A stretch of DNA of 64,000 nt, taken from Rhynchopus euleeides. Lineage: Eukaryota; Euglenozoa; Diplonemea; Diplonemida; Diplonemidae. The notes beneath the pieces were generated by a model that saw only the letters and a program-made list of their open reading frames with translations, was not told the DNA's origin and searched no databases. Every line of letters begins with the position of its first letter. Position 1 is the first letter of the stretch. The position numbers and the translations under genes are program-made. Positions 12,401 through 21,142 of the stretch are shown here, one piece after another. Location of the stretch: assembly GCA_963210315.1 (NCBI GenBank), contig OY723296.1:1984001-2048000 (forward strand), given 5' to 3'.

Positions 12401-15400
12401 CAGCGCTGTGCCGACCGGGAGGAAGCACCAAGGCCTGGAAACCCCTGAGGATGCGCTCTTCGGAGATGCTGCCCCGCCGCGCCCCTCCGTCGACCAGACG
12501 AAGAAGCGGGCCTCGGAGCTGCTGGTGGATGTGGTTGCCTTCATCAACTGCGTCATCAGCGACGGGGTGCCTCCCAGCGTGCCCCCCGCCATCAGGTCGT
12601 ATGCCAAGTCGCTGGCGTCGCACCCGCTGACGGACCTGTGGCCCACAGGCGCGCAGCACCACAGCACCACACAGCACCACCACCAGGCACACCAACTCCC
12701 CCACCACCGCGTGGTGGTGGAGGACGTGCCTGAGGGGCCTCCCATCCCCCTGCAGGAGTACCGCGGCGCCCTCCCGATCGAGCTGGCGGTGCGGCTGTAC
12801 AACGTGCCTGCCCTGGAGGCGATGCTGGGAGACGCGGAGAGCGCGGCTGGGCTGGAGGTGTCGGTGAAGGTTGTGCCGGCCAGCGTGGGCCCGGCGCTAA
12901 CGAAGGTGCGGGTGATGCTCTTCAAGGATGCGTGGTTCCCCGACAACGACGAGTTCGACGACGGGGCGGCGGAGGGGGCTGCGCACACCCGGTCTGCAGC
13001 CGCGACGCGGCGGCCCCTGCTGCACCAGGCGCTGGATCACCTCCCCTTCCCGATGCCGACCCGCTACATGCTGCACTCCGTCGGCATGGTGAAGACCTTC
13101 CTGCTGCGGTTCCCCTTCGTGTCATGCCAGTGCTCCAGCTACGTGCGGCACGTCCCCTCCAGCGAGCAGATCAGCAGGGGCATGCCTGAGACGCAGTCGC
13201 AGCGCGTTGCCTTCCTCCACGACCAGGATCACGGTGGTGCCGCGCAGCGCGGCGCAGAACGGCGCGGGAGCCGCGGCGGGGTGCAGCTGAGCCAGCAGGC
13301 TGAGTGCCGCGCTCTGCTGGAGTCTGTCGGGGTGCCGTGGTTCCCCCCAGGTATGGGCTGCACAACACACCACATCACACGACACTACACTGCACTCTCC
13401 ACAGGCAACCAGCACTTCCCTCTGTGGGCACGCGAGGCGGGAGAGGTAGACTGTGAGGAGCGCGCACGGCGCAGCATTGTGCAGGTCCTGCTGCGGAGTG
13501 CCGTGCCACGCGGCGTGATGCAGACCGTCTCAGGCGTGCACGGTGCGGAGGGTCCTGACGACGAGACGCGGCACAGCCTCGCCCGTGCCGTGCTGATGCC
13601 CGGCGAGCCGGGCGAACTCCCGGTGTCACGCCAGTTCGACCGCTGCGGGCTGTTCAAATCAGTCCCCCTGTCGCTCTCTGCGGCAGACGCCAAGCGCGAC
13701 TGGGTGCTGGTGAAGGTGATGCACCACAACGTGGAGATCCTCCGTGCGAAGCTGTCACCCGACATCTACGTCGTCGAGGTGCGGCAGCAGCTCCTCAAGA
13801 AGACGGGCGTGGAACGCAGCACCCTCTCCGCCAGCACGGAGCCCCTGCCGGACGACTGCCAGCTGCACACCATCTCAGGCGGGCAGAGGGAGGTCACGCT
13901 GTTCTACGACATCCAGGAGCACTCGGGGCAGTGGCGCGAGCGGACCAAGGGCACGGTGACCTGCAACCTCTACGGCGAGCACCCCTCCCAGGTGGCCTGC
14001 CAGCACGCCCATGCGGTGCCGGACCCCCACTGGAGTTGCTGCGGCAGCACCGACAGGGCCAGCACGTGCAGCAACCCCGACGCGACGCGCGCCTTCCTGC
14101 TGAAGGGATCCTTCGCCACGACGCAGGACGGCGGTGCCGCCTCTGCCGGCACCGCGCCGGGGCTGCTGGAGGTGGATTCCAGCTCCAGCGAGGCGGATGG
14201 TGACCCGCTGCGCCCCAACGCCTCCTTCCGCCAGAAGGGGCTGAAGGGTAGGCGTGCGGAGGCGCAGGCCAGCGCGCGCTGGCAGAAGCTGGGGGAGCTG
14301 GGGCTGGCGAAGCTGCTGCAGCGGTGCCCCCACGCGCTGCACGCCTGCCAGCCGGAGGCGGTGGATGCCCCCGCCGACAGCAAGCTGCGGCAGCCGCTGC
14401 GCGAGACCCTGCTGTCGCTGCTGGTTGCGCACCCCTTCCCGTCGCCGGAGGCGCTCGACTTCGCGGTGACCCGCTCCTTCTCCCCCATCCTCGTGGAGTC
14501 GCGCCACAGCTGGGCGCGCGCCTTCCGCTGCAAGCCGCGCGTGCCGAAGGACGGCACCATCAACCCCTTCCAAGGCGCACCGGAGCAGCCGTACGATGTA
14601 GGTGCGCCGAAGATCTCGAGCGAGGCGCCAGGCGAGCAGGCCTTGCTGCTGGACGTCGGGCTGGGGCTGGCGCACTGGGCGTCGCTGCTGAGCGACGAGG
14701 GGCTGCTGTCCGTGGTGCTGGACACGCTCGGCATCCCGCTGTTCGGCACAGATGCGGTGCAGATTGTCCCCCCCGCGACCCTCTGCCTGGGGTACACCAG
14801 CATGTGCTATGCAGCGTACAGCGCAGCGAACGACGTGCTGGACCTGTCTGCGAGCTGGACGCCCACCACAGATGTGGCAGGCATGCACCTGGCGAACTAC
14901 CAGCACGACCCTGACGAGGGGCACGCTGGGAACGAGACGCTGTCGCTTGCCGCCTACTCCACGTCGCACACTGCGGCGAACCGCACCCCGCGGTGCTCGT
15001 GGTGCCTCGCGGCAGCCAACCCTGAGCTGTGCCCCGACCTGGTCCCTGTGGTGCCTGCGGTGGCGAACCCCCTGCGCGAGGCGCTGTCTATTGGGAGCGC
15101 CGCGTCGCTCGCAGCGCAGGGCCTGCAAGGCGTGGCCCCGCAGAGCGCACCGGATACGCAGGAGGACTGCGAGCGGTGCACGCTGCTGAGCATCCAGGTG
15201 CAGTCGCAGACGCCCAACCTCGATGATGTCCCGCATGTCAACTTCACGACACGCGACTACCGGCAGGCCGTGCGGGAGAAGTATGCGCACCGTGTGATGC
15301 GCGACCCCGACAAGGGCCTGGCGATACGCCGCAAGGCACGCCGCAGAAGCTCCTCCAGGGCAGCGAGGGAGCCGCCGCGCCCTGCGGGCGCAATGCAGCC

Positions 15401-17717
15401 GTTCGACTTCTTCGTGCTGCTCACGCAGTGGGCGGAGACTGTGGGGAGGCAGGTCAACTGCTCCAACTGGGAGGGTGGCGGCGGGCAGGTCGCGCCGCGC
15501 GCCCTGACGCCCACCGCAGGGGAGACACCCCTCATGGTGGCCTGCAAGTTCTGCCACCTGCAGACGGTGCGGCGCCTGCTCGCATCCGCCGTGGTGAAGC
15601 GCGGGGTGACCAACGCCGAGGGGTACGACGCCCACGACATCGCCGTGTCGCTGCAGCACCGGGCCCTCCTCCAGGCGGGCGGCGACACCTCGTCTGCAGA
15701 CGCTGCTGACCCCGACGACGGGACCGACCCGGCCGCCTTCTCCCTGGCACAGCTGGCGAAGCTTGTCGACCTCCTCAACTCGCAGTCGGGTGTGCAGAAG
15801 AAGCTGACCTCCTTCACGAAGTCAGAGCTGCGGTGGTCCGCACACGTCATGCTGTTCATGATTGTCGTCGTCACCCTGGTGCTGACGCGCAACAGCGAAG
15901 ACCACTTCCTCACCTCCAGCGCCCTGGGCACGGTGGTGACGACAGAGGAGTGGAACACCACAACCATCGAGTTCCCCAGCGGCGCAGAGCAGGGCATACG
16001 CACCTTCCGCGAGGATCTATCCGCCACTCTCGAGCTGGAGGACCTCTACGCGTGGTTCTCCGAGCCCTTCATCTCCAAGGTGCTGAACGAGGAGAATCTG
16101 TACGGCCTGTTCCAGCTGGTGGGGACAGTGCGCATCACGAAGCTTGTTGCTGACGAGCGCCCCTGCGACTCCCTGTTCTGGCCATTCCTCGCCTCAGGCG
16201 ATTACCTGCGGGGTGTCGGCACCGGGAAGTGCTACCCGGAGTACTCGAGTGGCGGGCTGACCCCCAGCACGTCGCAGGCGTGGGCGGGGTGGGACGAGAG
16301 CTTCCAGTCGCCGCTGTCGCTCAACACCTACCCGCTGCATCGCGGGGCCTATCTGGATGTGTCGCGCGACAACTACTCCGCCATGTCGATGCTGTCGGGG
16401 AACGAGGAGACCCCGCAGTGGGTGGACCACACCTCGCGGTTTGTCTCCGTGCTGTTCACCTTCTACAACAGGCACGTCGACATCTTCGTGGTGGGGCAGA
16501 TCTTTTTCGAGATATTTGCCCACGGGGCCATCCAGCCGTCCCACCGCTTCCGGTCGGTGCGCGTCAACAGCTACGTCTCCCCGACAGACTGCCTGCGGTT
16601 TGTCTGCGAGATAGCCGTGGGTGCCTTCCTTGTCTTCCACGCGATCACAGAGCTCGTCGCCCTGCTTGTGGTGCTGCGTGCCATCATCGGTGATGTGCGC
16701 CGTTGCCTGGCAGCGGGTGCGGAAGAAGATGACGATGCCTCTTCGCAAGCCGGCAGCCCACGCCTCCTGCGCACAGATCGCCACTCCCGAGGCGGGTCGG
16801 TGATGGGCACAGCCGCCACCAAATGCTCAGCTGTAGCCCGCAACGGCCTGCACCTGTTCCGCCCAGTGTGGCGCCGCCTGAAGGACCACGTCAGCCGCAG
16901 CCTGCTGGACATCGGTGTGCTGGTGGTGCAGGGCTTCTGGGTCAGCACGCTGCTGCGCGTCCGCCTCCTGCAGAGCAGCCTCGCTGAGGAGCGCGACCTG
17001 CTCGCGACGGCGGAGGGGCCCGAGAAGAAGTTCCACGACCTCTTCGTGCCGCTGGCCTGGCAGATCCGACGCCTGGACCTGCTGGTGGGGTGGCTGGTGC
17101 TGCTGGCCGTCATCCGTGTCCTGAAGCCCATCTCGCGCATCCCGCGGTACGGCCCCATCGTCAAGGCGCTGATCTCCACGATGACCGACCAGAACCTCTT
17201 CATCTTTGGCATCGTCTTCTTCGGCGTGATTGTGGCGTTCTACTTCTGCATGATGGCGGCATTCGGCAGCACGTCGTACACACTGCGATCACCCGCTGTG
17301 GCGGCGCTGACCATCTTCAAGATGGTGCTGGGCGACACGGAGGCGCTGCCCGAGCTGGAGAAGGAGCACAACGCGTGGGGGCCGCTGCTCTTCATCCTCG
17401 TCATCATCTTCTGCCAGATCGTGCTCCTGAACCTGATCGTCGCCGTGCTGCAGGAGATCTACGTGGGCGCCATCAGCAACGCCCAGCGGGACTGGTCGAT
17501 GAATGTCGTGGAGAGCTACAAATACACGCTGACAACCGTGGTCGACCCCACCTCGGTCACGGCAGTGCTCGTCGACTGCGCCCGGAAGCTCCGCGTGCTG
17601 CGGATACGCTACCCAGAGAGGGCGCTGAAGCTGCCGGTCCTCTGGGGCCAGCACATCGACTGGTGGGTCGCACCGCAGTGCACCAGCGCATTAGAGGTTG
17701 CCTCTGAGGAGGAGTAG
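6420..17717 (+). CDS. Giant ankyrin-repeat polycystin (PKD2/TRPP-family) cation channel
   Basis: The reading frame gives 3765 residues (3747 if the 54-nt intron at 13351 is removed). The N-terminal ~790 residues are unrecognised. Ankyrin-like units lie near 797-830 (TPLHAAARFGHIDILLYL), 890-945 (VLHWSAALNN, ALHWVVVRGG), 1142-1165 and 3034-3070. A ubiquitin-like beta-grasp stretch is suggested near 2425-2500. The last ~630 residues form a six-TM channel: S1 near 3139, a ~230-residue extracytosolic loop, S2 ~3393, S3 ~3497, S4 ~3550, S5 ~3590, a pore stretch ~3625 (FKMVLGDTEALPEL) and S6 ~3653 (LLNLIVAVLQEIY). The long S1-S2 loop and the S5-pore-S6 signature are those of polycystin-2-type channels, usually 700-1200 residues and often ciliary. 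The ankyrin-bearing N-terminal extension is unusual. A second polycystin lies at 54.5 kb. Channel assignment is firm; ligand and location are unknown. Confidence 0.88.
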   Translation: MASDQQKQDLPTLVEDVGSGTKYVFGDVAKPNTLIFMPKGIPDADKARQSAAYRSILEKVDTFQFFKISPGADRPHYSNKSFDPKAMFPHQKRLGHVFLALLGRAPDIEEAIPLCPNVGLNQKLSERTDPDAEVVLSHASVDAVAKREIDTGFLPDEVWGGVSAEYTGASVPEGLRVDPEHSTYGPPAASIYGESEFRISVKEVQDLEKSVTIATSPVLPRLFYAALVRFTTKSKQYQLFFDIRRSVPLEEFSDTQDEYNAQTRELLAVWLARRDTARGSYDGLLAERAALHEEYTADPEGKAGLLSSIYDINSRLARCRVVARNANIKVQRLTDRDTQAAEFSISCEIESFIADVRARPAEYGFDAGEEQVTVKKALTELCTDICISQRGYFFVDGQTGRPNQIYPKTRQQIVFLSSPGLDFCDPSSTRLEAKKYFQTTEENGTVKLTAFLSKSQADLLERVIRLYRVIYRSCKHHKVRNPSMLAMGLGVFLENVPDKDKKSVAEAYFLAQWLLLTEEDWGFDTYWINPVFINPMALPTLETVLNQGRELKCNVVMHNRDVKFLCVEMAKGMEFLTPAMLNPSDCASMWLGLMGYFWEMGRQDGYVGEEDFCCSGTGVLALRGITEAYGSPDRHLPEDRVASDDTAGGAQQRSQGKKPAPLPTLENVLAATTATSAATQLVQLCTLIASTPEEADHLNTLAEHALQRHSGAILEYYRRTHRGATDTLVMLTKVCATPGASLALVKLMVEKLEVALSAIPCPCQAGVVPRPGSRRSIVPSSARLDAPEDVAQDYVTTPLHAAARFGHIDILLYLMLGGHPVGVFERPSKLSVYDVAASVTHKSALLATACSKLLRVAESKRGLHPLLLVSSEAEADQHRTVPIGPLNKQKWTVLHWSAALNNIHLLRKVLRVPDLDPSARDVDGWTALHWVVVRGGAEMLQVLLSASLRRIDVRHTDFGSRALLQRFALEGGLWEAEPGRASASTSTHHHHNSPTRSRRHGATPSPLPTGPASVQLVISEQLHHGSIPQSLSNAHPNTTVFKGELSLGGCHRTVLPVLLVMEPPALHDGAVRQRGHVKKNSEAGGYRFSAFSAEFDVRSAVLRLTQGNMSLALGAAWGALQLPVTLAKRPVGEGPRGGDRFTTALHTACRAGLNTMAHVLAQYSPALLGVRSEEEGLTPFVLSLLHFTRGGSGGSGSGAPRTARVVEVGGDTLGGGAAPLAPSAGRPFAALVLSTPSRVRRGGGDTHTAAADTRHGEIRRRCILSLREAISRPLVAEGSEKTWVLRLIERDEEAAVGAMLCLLHHPDMCSLVRRVLVYALHCACALSGGDTRGRGDTALVSKVLAFITTLHKLSKAVSLPEVNDVAESKAVSEPGTPPREGGGKHDAGSHILHYLRQPCPTEGELREAERDLNRRLWCSRYLITKGFDKLVRRGGATSGLRALFRSGSHLATPPLKVRAVGIEELKVEVQRIEEREQEQQLFMSAGFNTNDGDRVLENLLSLHTALLSQGEVSQASELAHSLCLVLQAHYNGVESALFVAARFQRSETLHYIFRRYADLSGVQHSLLGMGMGAGDPHVGAGGNISQHATRIAATHLQVEALLQLEIKWRRWDSANAVLPYVQALRHAEAEEVAGVAVLYSALPSGEVRMTGAEREVVYANPPCLQELLLCAEHSLADPRAFTRVLACHAMWLAGGEDPKHIVVKYEQRRMKFTIKSGSAEAGNMDAVFEAIAQAVVSEGAAAVPQRECIRFVSATHINVQLTYDNVTDGAAYTCSFSSQPPRRKTVSIVSLTTGDTHQLVILDHDVGLDVTHRVKRTFRVPDAAMVDYRDGATGAYMRELTYPSVVDGAKYSVQFSGKTQLTWAEVSRSQTPSAVEATAALRYLFGADTVNMNDFFAAPENRTHFPYFDFGDRTKRSGELLLVVCHQLAMEGRDTRDEPCAASTDATPLLPEGFTLCEVTFTPVDYASLKHPLHALLLLSYYGSTRQDLRNVTHSAVPTGRKHQGLETPEDALFGDAAPPRPSVDQTKKRASELLVDVVAFINCVISDGVPPSVPPAIRSYAKSLASHPLTDLWPTGAQHHSTTQHHHQAHQLPHHRVVVEDVPEGPPIPLQEYRGALPIELAVRLYNVPALEAMLGDAESAAGLEVSVKVVPASVGPALTKVRVMLFKDAWFPDNDEFDDGAAEGAAHTRSAAATRRPLLHQALDHLPFPMPTRYMLHSVGMVKTFLLRFPFVSCQCSSYVRHVPSSEQISRGMPETQSQRVAFLHDQDHGGAAQRGAERRGSRGGVQLSQQAECRALLESVGVPWFPPGMGCTTHHITRHYTALSTGNQHFPLWAREAGEVDCEERARRSIVQVLLRSAVPRGVMQTVSGVHGAEGPDDETRHSLARAVLMPGEPGELPVSRQFDRCGLFKSVPLSLSAADAKRDWVLVKVMHHNVEILRAKLSPDIYVVEVRQQLLKKTGVERSTLSASTEPLPDDCQLHTISGGQREVTLFYDIQEHSGQWRERTKGTVTCNLYGEHPSQVACQHAHAVPDPHWSCCGSTDRASTCSNPDATRAFLLKGSFATTQDGGAASAGTAPGLLEVDSSSSEADGDPLRPNASFRQKGLKGRRAEAQASARWQKLGELGLAKLLQRCPHALHACQPEAVDAPADSKLRQPLRETLLSLLVAHPFPSPEALDFAVTRSFSPILVESRHSWARAFRCKPRVPKDGTINPFQGAPEQPYDVGAPKISSEAPGEQALLLDVGLGLAHWASLLSDEGLLSVVLDTLGIPLFGTDAVQIVPPATLCLGYTSMCYAAYSAANDVLDLSASWTPTTDVAGMHLANYQHDPDEGHAGNETLSLAAYSTSHTAANRTPRCSWCLAAANPELCPDLVPVVPAVANPLREALSIGSAASLAAQGLQGVAPQSAPDTQEDCERCTLLSIQVQSQTPNLDDVPHVNFTTRDYRQAVREKYAHRVMRDPDKGLAIRRKARRRSSSRAAREPPRPAGAMQPFDFFVLLTQWAETVGRQVNCSNWEGGGGQVAPRALTPTAGETPLMVACKFCHLQTVRRLLASAVVKRGVTNAEGYDAHDIAVSLQHRALLQAGGDTSSADAADPDDGTDPAAFSLAQLAKLVDLLNSQSGVQKKLTSFTKSELRWSAHVMLFMIVVVTLVLTRNSEDHFLTSSALGTVVTTEEWNTTTIEFPSGAEQGIRTFREDLSATLELEDLYAWFSEPFISKVLNEENLYGLFQLVGTVRITKLVADERPCDSLFWPFLASGDYLRGVGTGKCYPEYSSGGLTPSTSQAWAGWDESFQSPLSLNTYPLHRGAYLDVSRDNYSAMSMLSGNEETPQWVDHTSRFVSVLFTFYNRHVDIFVVGQIFFEIFAHGAIQPSHRFRSVRVNSYVSPTDCLRFVCEIAVGAFLVFHAITELVALLVVLRAIIGDVRRCLAAGAEEDDDASSQAGSPRLLRTDRHSRGGSVMGTAATKCSAVARNGLHLFRPVWRRLKDHVSRSLLDIGVLVVQGFWVSTLLRVRLLQSSLAEERDLLATAEGPEKKFHDLFVPLAWQIRRLDLLVGWLVLLAVIRVLKPISRIPRYGPIVKALISTMTDQNLFIFGIVFFGVIVAFYFCMMAAFGSTSYTLRSPAVAALTIFKMVLGDTEALPELEKEHNAWGPLLFILVIIFCQIVLLNLIVAVLQEIYVGAISNAQRDWSMNVVESYKYTLTTVVDPTSVTAVLVDCARKLRVLRIRYPERALKLPVLWGQHIDWWVAPQCTSALEVASEEE
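13351..13404 (+). other. 54-nt in-frame intron in the polycystin gene
   Basis: It begins GTATGGGCTG and ends CTCTCCACAG, matching the other introns in the window. It is 54 nt long (a multiple of 3) with no stop codon, so splicing or retention both keep the frame. The peptide it would encode is His/Thr-rich and does not resemble its flanks. Splicing joins ...FPPG to NQHFPLW. Confidence 0.75.
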
Positions 17718-19030
17718 AGAGGCGGCCCGGGTGCTGCCCCCCCTCCCCGGGGGTGTCCATTATTCAAGCGGCATATCTTCAAATATTCAACGTGGCATAT
17801 TGCAAAGTGGGGGAGGGGGATGGGCAGTTCAACGAACATCAGCAGGACGCTGCCGTGAGGGTGATATTTTAGTCGTGGCTGTGCTTCTTGCCCCTACCCC
17901 CACCCCCCCCCCCCCCTGCCCGCCCCACCTAACACCGGGCCCCCTCTCTGCACAGCACGGCCCCAGCGATCAGAATCGATCTGAAGCTCTCTTCTTCTCT
18001 CCTAGACAACTCTCAAAGTGTAGATTCCTCAGTTCCGGGTGGGTTGGGGGTGGGCCAACAGACACCCATCGCCTCACACACACTCCCAGAAGAATGGGCT
18101 GCTGGAGGGACGGCTGGCTGGGTGACATACCGATAGTCGGGTACTATACCCCACTAGGTGCCACCAACGCTTTCGAAGATTCACGTGTAGACGAGCCTGC
18201 CAGGCAGAGAAGGTGGGGGGCAGGTGATATTTACTTTAGACACACGCATCAGTGTGTGAGGGAATAGTGCCGGTGCTAGTTGTGTTACGATATCCAACAC
18301 CACTCCCGACTGTGCTCTGCACCCAGTGTGTGGAAGAGCGCCAACGGCTGCGATGGGCCAAACCTGAGAGAGAGCGATATCCGGCAGTGGACAGTAAACC
18401 GCACCTTCGCCAAACAGCCTCTTCACCCCCTTCACCCATCACGCCCTCTTTCGCTCACCCCCCGCACCGGGTGGCGGCAGTGGGAGGCAGCAGGAGGGGG
18501 TGGGGGGTCGGCTTCTCGTCCCCGTGCTGGTCAGAGGCAAGCCTCTCCTTGGAGAGATGATTCGGAGGGTTGAACCCCACCTGCGCGTGACCCTTTTCCC
18601 CCTGATTTGCGAAAAATGCAGCGAAGAGCGCAGGCTGAGTAAGTTCACACGAGGGGTCAGATGGGTCCCGCCGGGGAAACCTGAGATCACCCACATCCGC
18701 ACCTGATGTACTCCTGCGGGCTGCATGCCCTCACACTCACACCGTGTGCACTGCCACTCCCGCCACACAACACCGCACCTTCAGGCACTTTTACACCGAT
18801 CGGCCCACACTGCGTGGAATCGGGCCCCCCACATCCACCCCTTTCCCACCCCCCCGCCCCGTAAGGGGGTCCCTTTGTCTTTATTGGTGCTTCCCGTTGC
18901 CCCAATCTTCCCCCCTCTCCCCTCCCCTCCCATCCCATCCCCCCCCACACCCAGTCGCGGGCCGTGTTGCACACCCCACCCACACACCAGTGTGTGGGGG
19001 GGGAAGCGGGCGCCATAGTCGTACACAGCA
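17718..19030 (+). other. Intergenic: polycystin 3' end to CK1 promoter
   Basis: 1.3 kb with no recognisable gene. It has a poly-C run near 17905-17917 and pyrimidine-rich DNA at 18800-18960 just before the CK1 start. No confident promoter or polyadenylation element is assigned. Confidence 0.45.
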
Positions 19031-19917
19031 ATGGATTTGCGGATTGCAGGGCGGTTCCGGATCGGGGTGAAGCTGGGGAATGGGAGCTTCGGCGATATCT
19101 ACGAGGGGACTGACACGCGGACGAATGAGGGTGTGGCGATAAAGCTGGAGGCGACAAATTGCAAATACCCGCAGCTGCTGTACGAGAGCAAGGTGTACAA
19201 GCTTTTGAATCACACAAAGGGTGTTGTGGGCGTGCCTCAGGTGAAGTACGTCGGGGTGGAGGGTGAGTTCAACGTGATGGTGATCGACCTCCTGGGGCCC
19301 AGCCTGGAGGAACTCTTCTCCTACTGCAACCGGAAGCTGTCTCTGAAGACGACCCTCTTCCTCGCAGAGCAACTGTTGCAGCGCATCGAGTATCTGCACA
19401 CGAAGAACATCATCCACAGGGACATCAAGCCTGACAACTTCCTGATGGGGAACTACAGCAACCCGGGGACGGTGTATATCATTGACTTCGGGCTGTCAAA
19501 GCGGTACTGCGACCCGCACACCGGTCAGCACATTCCTTACAAGGACAAGAAGAGCATGACAGGGACTGCGCGGTATGCCTCGATCAACACCCATCAGGGC
19601 ATTGAGCAGTCGCGGCGTGACGATCTGGAGTCGATCGGCTATGTGCTGGTCTACTTCCTGAAGGGGTCCCTCCCGTGGCAGGGGCTGAAGCAGGTGCCCA
19701 AGAAGGACAAGTTTGACCAGATCTCGGAGGTGAAGCAGAAGGTCAGCGTGTCGGAGCTCTGCAAGGACTGCCCGAAGGAGTTTGAGGAGTACCTCGCGTA
19801 TACTCGGATGCTGCAGTTCGACCAGGCCCCGGACTACAAGAAGTGCCACGCGCTGTTTGCGGACCTGTTTGCGGCGGAGGGCTACCACAAGAGCCATCCC
19901 TTCGATTGGGTCGTGAA
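19031..19917 (+). CDS. Casein kinase 1, exon 1 (complete kinase domain)
   Basis: Encodes a Ser/Thr kinase of the CK1 family. Visible in order: glycine loop [16 protein letters not shown] lysine (~residue 38), HRDIKPDN catalytic loop (~129), DFGLSKRY, and the CK1-specific [21 protein letters not shown] segment followed by SLPWQGLK. The domain closes at FDWVVK, where CK1 catalytic cores normally end. At that point a GTATG donor occurs at 19918 in phase 2. Continuing the frame would run through low-complexity sequence into a retrotransposon protein, so I end the exon here. Joined to 33966-34071 the product is 330 residues, a normal CK1 length. The start is the ATG at 19031, directly before the first conserved residues. 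Confidence 0.93.
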
Positions 19918-20170
19918 GTATGCCCACCCCCTCCCTGCCCCCTGCCTGCCGGAGGCGGGCACCGCCACGTCGAGGAGCAGTGCCTCTCTCGCTGTGTTGT
20001 CAACACTGATCGCCCTGTGTTGCCCATTGCCCAAGCGGGGGTTTTCCCCGGTTCCCCATGTCAGTGGCCACCCTGAACTTGCCTGGTCTCAAACACTGCC
20101 CCTACAACCCCCCCCCCCCCCCCACACACACACACACACACACAGGAGGAGAGAGGGATACACGGGCAGA

Positions 20171-21142
20171 ATGTCACAGGCCGACCTCCACGGGGTCTCC
20201 TCCGGTAACACCGGTCCCCAGGCCGGTGGCCAACAGGCCGCCCCCCTGCCCCCCCTCGAATTTACAGAGCCTCGCAGATACGAGCTCCAGCCCCTCCCCC
20301 CCCTCTACGGCGCCACCCACGTGCGCGCCATCCTCCAGCACCTCCACTGGGATGCGGTGCTGGACGGATTAGAGGGTGGCGTCGCCGTCCTCGCCGCCGA
20401 GCGCCCCCCCACCCACGGCTCCCCCCCCACATGGACCCTCACGGTCAACGGGAAGGAGGTGGTCCTGACGGACACGCTGCTCCTCGAGGAGCAGAAGCAG
20501 CAGGAGGCGGCCGCGAAGAAAAAGGCCGAGGATGTAGCCCGCCTGAAGCGGCGCTACGATAGCGTCAGCGAGAGGCTCCAGGCGGAGCGCGCCGACGCAG
20601 CGAGAGCGGGAAGGGCCGCGAAGTCGCAGGCCAGTGGCGCCGTAGGACGGACCGGGCGAGGCGGCGGTGCGGCAGCAGCAGCAAAGCAGCACGCCCAGCA
20701 GGCGCAACAGCGGGTGACCAGGCTCCAGAAGGACCTGGAGAAGATCGCCGGGAGCCTGAGGGAGCTCGGCCACGACCCCGCGCCGACCGCCCCCGACACC
20801 GCCGCGGGTGATGGTGTGGCCTGGCAATCCGAGATGCTGGGTCTGCGCCGCCTACTGCAGGAGCAGGACGCGCGTCGCCAGCAGTTGGAGGAGCAGGTGG
20901 GGCAGTTGCAGCTGGGTCACAACAACCTAGCTGAGCAGGCGTCGCAGCAGGTGTCGCAGCTGCAGGAACTGCTGGGTTCCCAGGCGCAGGAGCACGGGCT
21001 GCACATGCAGCGTGTGGGGGATCGCCTCGGCCGCCAGGAGCAGCGGCTTGAGGAGCAGGCGACCCTGCTGCAGCGCCTCCAAGAGCGCAAACCCGCCTCC
21101 CCCCCGCCACCGCCCCCACGCAGGAAGCAGCGCGGGAGCTGA
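20171..21142 (+). CDS. LINE ORF1, 5' part (coiled-coil protein)
   Basis: From the ATG at 20171 (MSQADLHG...) this encodes 323 residues. A Pro-rich N-terminus leads to a short globular-looking segment (about 35-110), then long Gln/Glu/Ala/Arg-rich coiled coil ([30 protein letters not shown] type heptads) to the stop at 21140. LINE ORF1 proteins are typically coiled-coil RNA-binding chaperones; no RNA-binding domain is recognisable here. The coiled coil continues in the -1 frame just downstream of a C7 run (about 21099-21105), so this is probably the first half of a frameshifted ORF1. By position it is open to the CK1 frame, which is coincidental or a product of the intron lacking stops. Confidence 0.6.
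   Translation: MSQADLHGVSSGNTGPQAGGQQAAPLPPLEFTEPRRYELQPLPPLYGATHVRAILQHLHWDAVLDGLEGGVAVLAAERPPTHGSPPTWTLTVNGKEVVLTDTLLLEEQKQQEAAAKKKAEDVARLKRRYDSVSERLQAERADAARAGRAAKSQASGAVGRTGRGGGAAAAAKQHAQQAQQRVTRLQKDLEKIAGSLRELGHDPAPTAPDTAAGDGVAWQSEMLGLRRLLQEQDARRQQLEEQVGQLQLGHNNLAEQASQQVSQLQELLGSQAQEHGLHMQRVGDRLGRQEQRLEEQATLLQRLQERKPASPPPPPPRRKQRGS

Noticed and set aside
8915..15659. Long minus-strand ORFs (8915-10342, 10593-12707, 13875-15659)
   Set aside because: They are antisense shadows of the GC-rich polycystin coding sequence, with Arg/Ala/Gly/Pro-biased composition and no domains.
19918..21142. CK1 reading frame continuing to 21142 as one 703-residue protein, or a CK1-ORF1 fusion via the CACACAG acceptor at 20145
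   Set aside because: The stretch after FDWVVK is low-complexity with a GTATG donor at its start, and the coiled-coil part belongs to the LINE. Splicing to 20146 would also be in frame, so a fusion transcript is possible, but the 33966 exon gives a normal CK1 length and tail.
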